From Betaproteobacteria bacterium (GTDB taxonomy: Bacteria; Pseudomonadota; Gammaproteobacteria; Burkholderiales; Rhodocyclaceae): DNA of 14,185 bases. The stretch is from NCBI GenBank assembly GCA_028868235.1, contig JAGWUW010000027.1:1-14185 (forward strand), read 5' to 3'. The translations under genes and the position numbers were made by a program. Positions within the stretch are counted from its first letter, which is position 1. Each line of letters starts with the position of its first letter. Positions 13,962 to 14,185 of the stretch are shown here, piece by piece. Under the pieces are notes generated by a model. It had not been told where the DNA came from, made no database searches, and worked only from the letters and a program-made list of their open reading frames with translations.

Positions 13962-14185
13962 GCGTTTCTCCGGACAAGGGCCTCGGCGATTCCGTCATCG
14001 ACCGACGGAAAGGCGAGACGCAGTTTCAATTCGTTCTTCAGGCGCCGGTTGCCGATGCGGCGCGATTCGCGCATGAAGGACAATTGCACCGGCGACAGGC
14101 GTTGCCCGGCCTCGGCGCGCGTCAGGCGCGGCGGTCGTGGCAGCGCGAAGGCATCGGCGACACGGTCGAAATAGTCGGCCATCTT
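13949..14185 (-). CDS. NAD(P)-dependent epimerase/SDR-family protein, C-terminal fragment (truncated by window edge)
   Basis: The last 78 residues of a gene that enters from the right edge. The frame has no stop up to the boundary. The first visible residues, KMADYFDRVADAFALPRPPR, read as the interior of a protein, so the methionine at 14182 is unlikely to be the start. The segments LSFMRESRRIGNRRLKNEL and LRLAFPSVDDGIAEAL match, from memory, the C-terminus of YeeZ-like epimerase/dehydratase proteins of the SDR superfamily; the Rossmann part is outside the window. The substrate is unknown. The end overlaps the HemJ-like gene by 13 bases. Confidence 0.75.
   Translation of the reverse strand, partial: KMADYFDRVADAFALPRPPRLTRAEAGQRLSPVQLSFMRESRRIGNRRLKNELKLRLAFPSVDDGIAEALVRRNACSS

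Noticed and set aside
1..14185. Mobile elements, phage genes, defence systems, CRISPR, riboswitches
   Set aside because: No transposase, integrase, terminal repeats, toxin-antitoxin pairs, nucleases or repeat arrays were seen. Gene content and composition look like native chromosome throughout.

Overview
The window looks like chromosomal DNA of a high-GC betaproteobacterium. Rhodocyclales (Dechloromonas/Azonexus-like) is my best guess, inferred from the gene order dacC-dat-ybeD-lipB-lipA, a stand-alone RlmL, a HemJ/CopD-family protein and overall protein style; no rRNA or other phylogenetic marker is present. I see no insertion sequence, phage gene, CRISPR array, tRNA or rRNA. Coding density is very high: the longest stretches without a gene are about 200 bases, and most neighbouring genes overlap or lie within a few bases of each other.

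Region by region. (1) Positions 1-3804, minus strand: a tripartite heavy-metal efflux operon in the order outer-membrane channel (TolC/CusC-CzcC type), lipoprotein periplasmic adaptor (CusB/CzcB type), inner-membrane RND pump (CusA/CzcA type, cut by the window's left edge). The genes are stitched by TAATG and GTGA overlaps. (2) 4005-4889, minus: membrane metalloprotease HtpX, divergent from (3) 4991-5899, plus: an NhaR-like LysR regulator with no Na+/H+ antiporter gene in view. (4) 5934-9810, plus: D,D-carboxypeptidase (dacC), D-amino-acid transaminase (dat), DUF493 protein YbeD, octanoyltransferase LipB and lipoyl synthase LipA, closed by a clear rho-independent terminator. (5) 9878-10772, minus: two small, poorly characterised envelope proteins, an exported Pro/Tyr-rich protein and a glycine-zipper lipoprotein with a polyproline tail, probably cotranscribed. 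(6) 10977-12272, minus: an acetyl-CoA hydrolase/CoA-transferase family enzyme with its own Shine-Dalgarno and a promoter region holding repeats. (7) 12401-14185, minus: the 3' end of an SDR/epimerase-like gene, a HemJ/CopD-family membrane protein and the 23S rRNA methyltransferase RlmL, closely packed.

How the genes work together. The first block expels metal ions across both membranes. Region 4 joins peptidoglycan trimming and D-alanine turnover (dacC releases D-Ala; dat can transaminate it) with lipoate assembly (LipB attaches octanoyl groups to carrier proteins, LipA inserts the sulfurs). HtpX and the two small envelope proteins suit envelope maintenance. HemJ would act in heme synthesis and RlmL in ribosome maturation.

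Most of the window is ordinary conserved chromosome. I did not find a convincing new multi-gene system. The least explained parts are the two-gene envelope module at 9878-10772, the orphan NhaR beside htpX, DUF493 inside the lipoate block, and the repeat-bearing promoter region upstream of the CoA-transferase gene.
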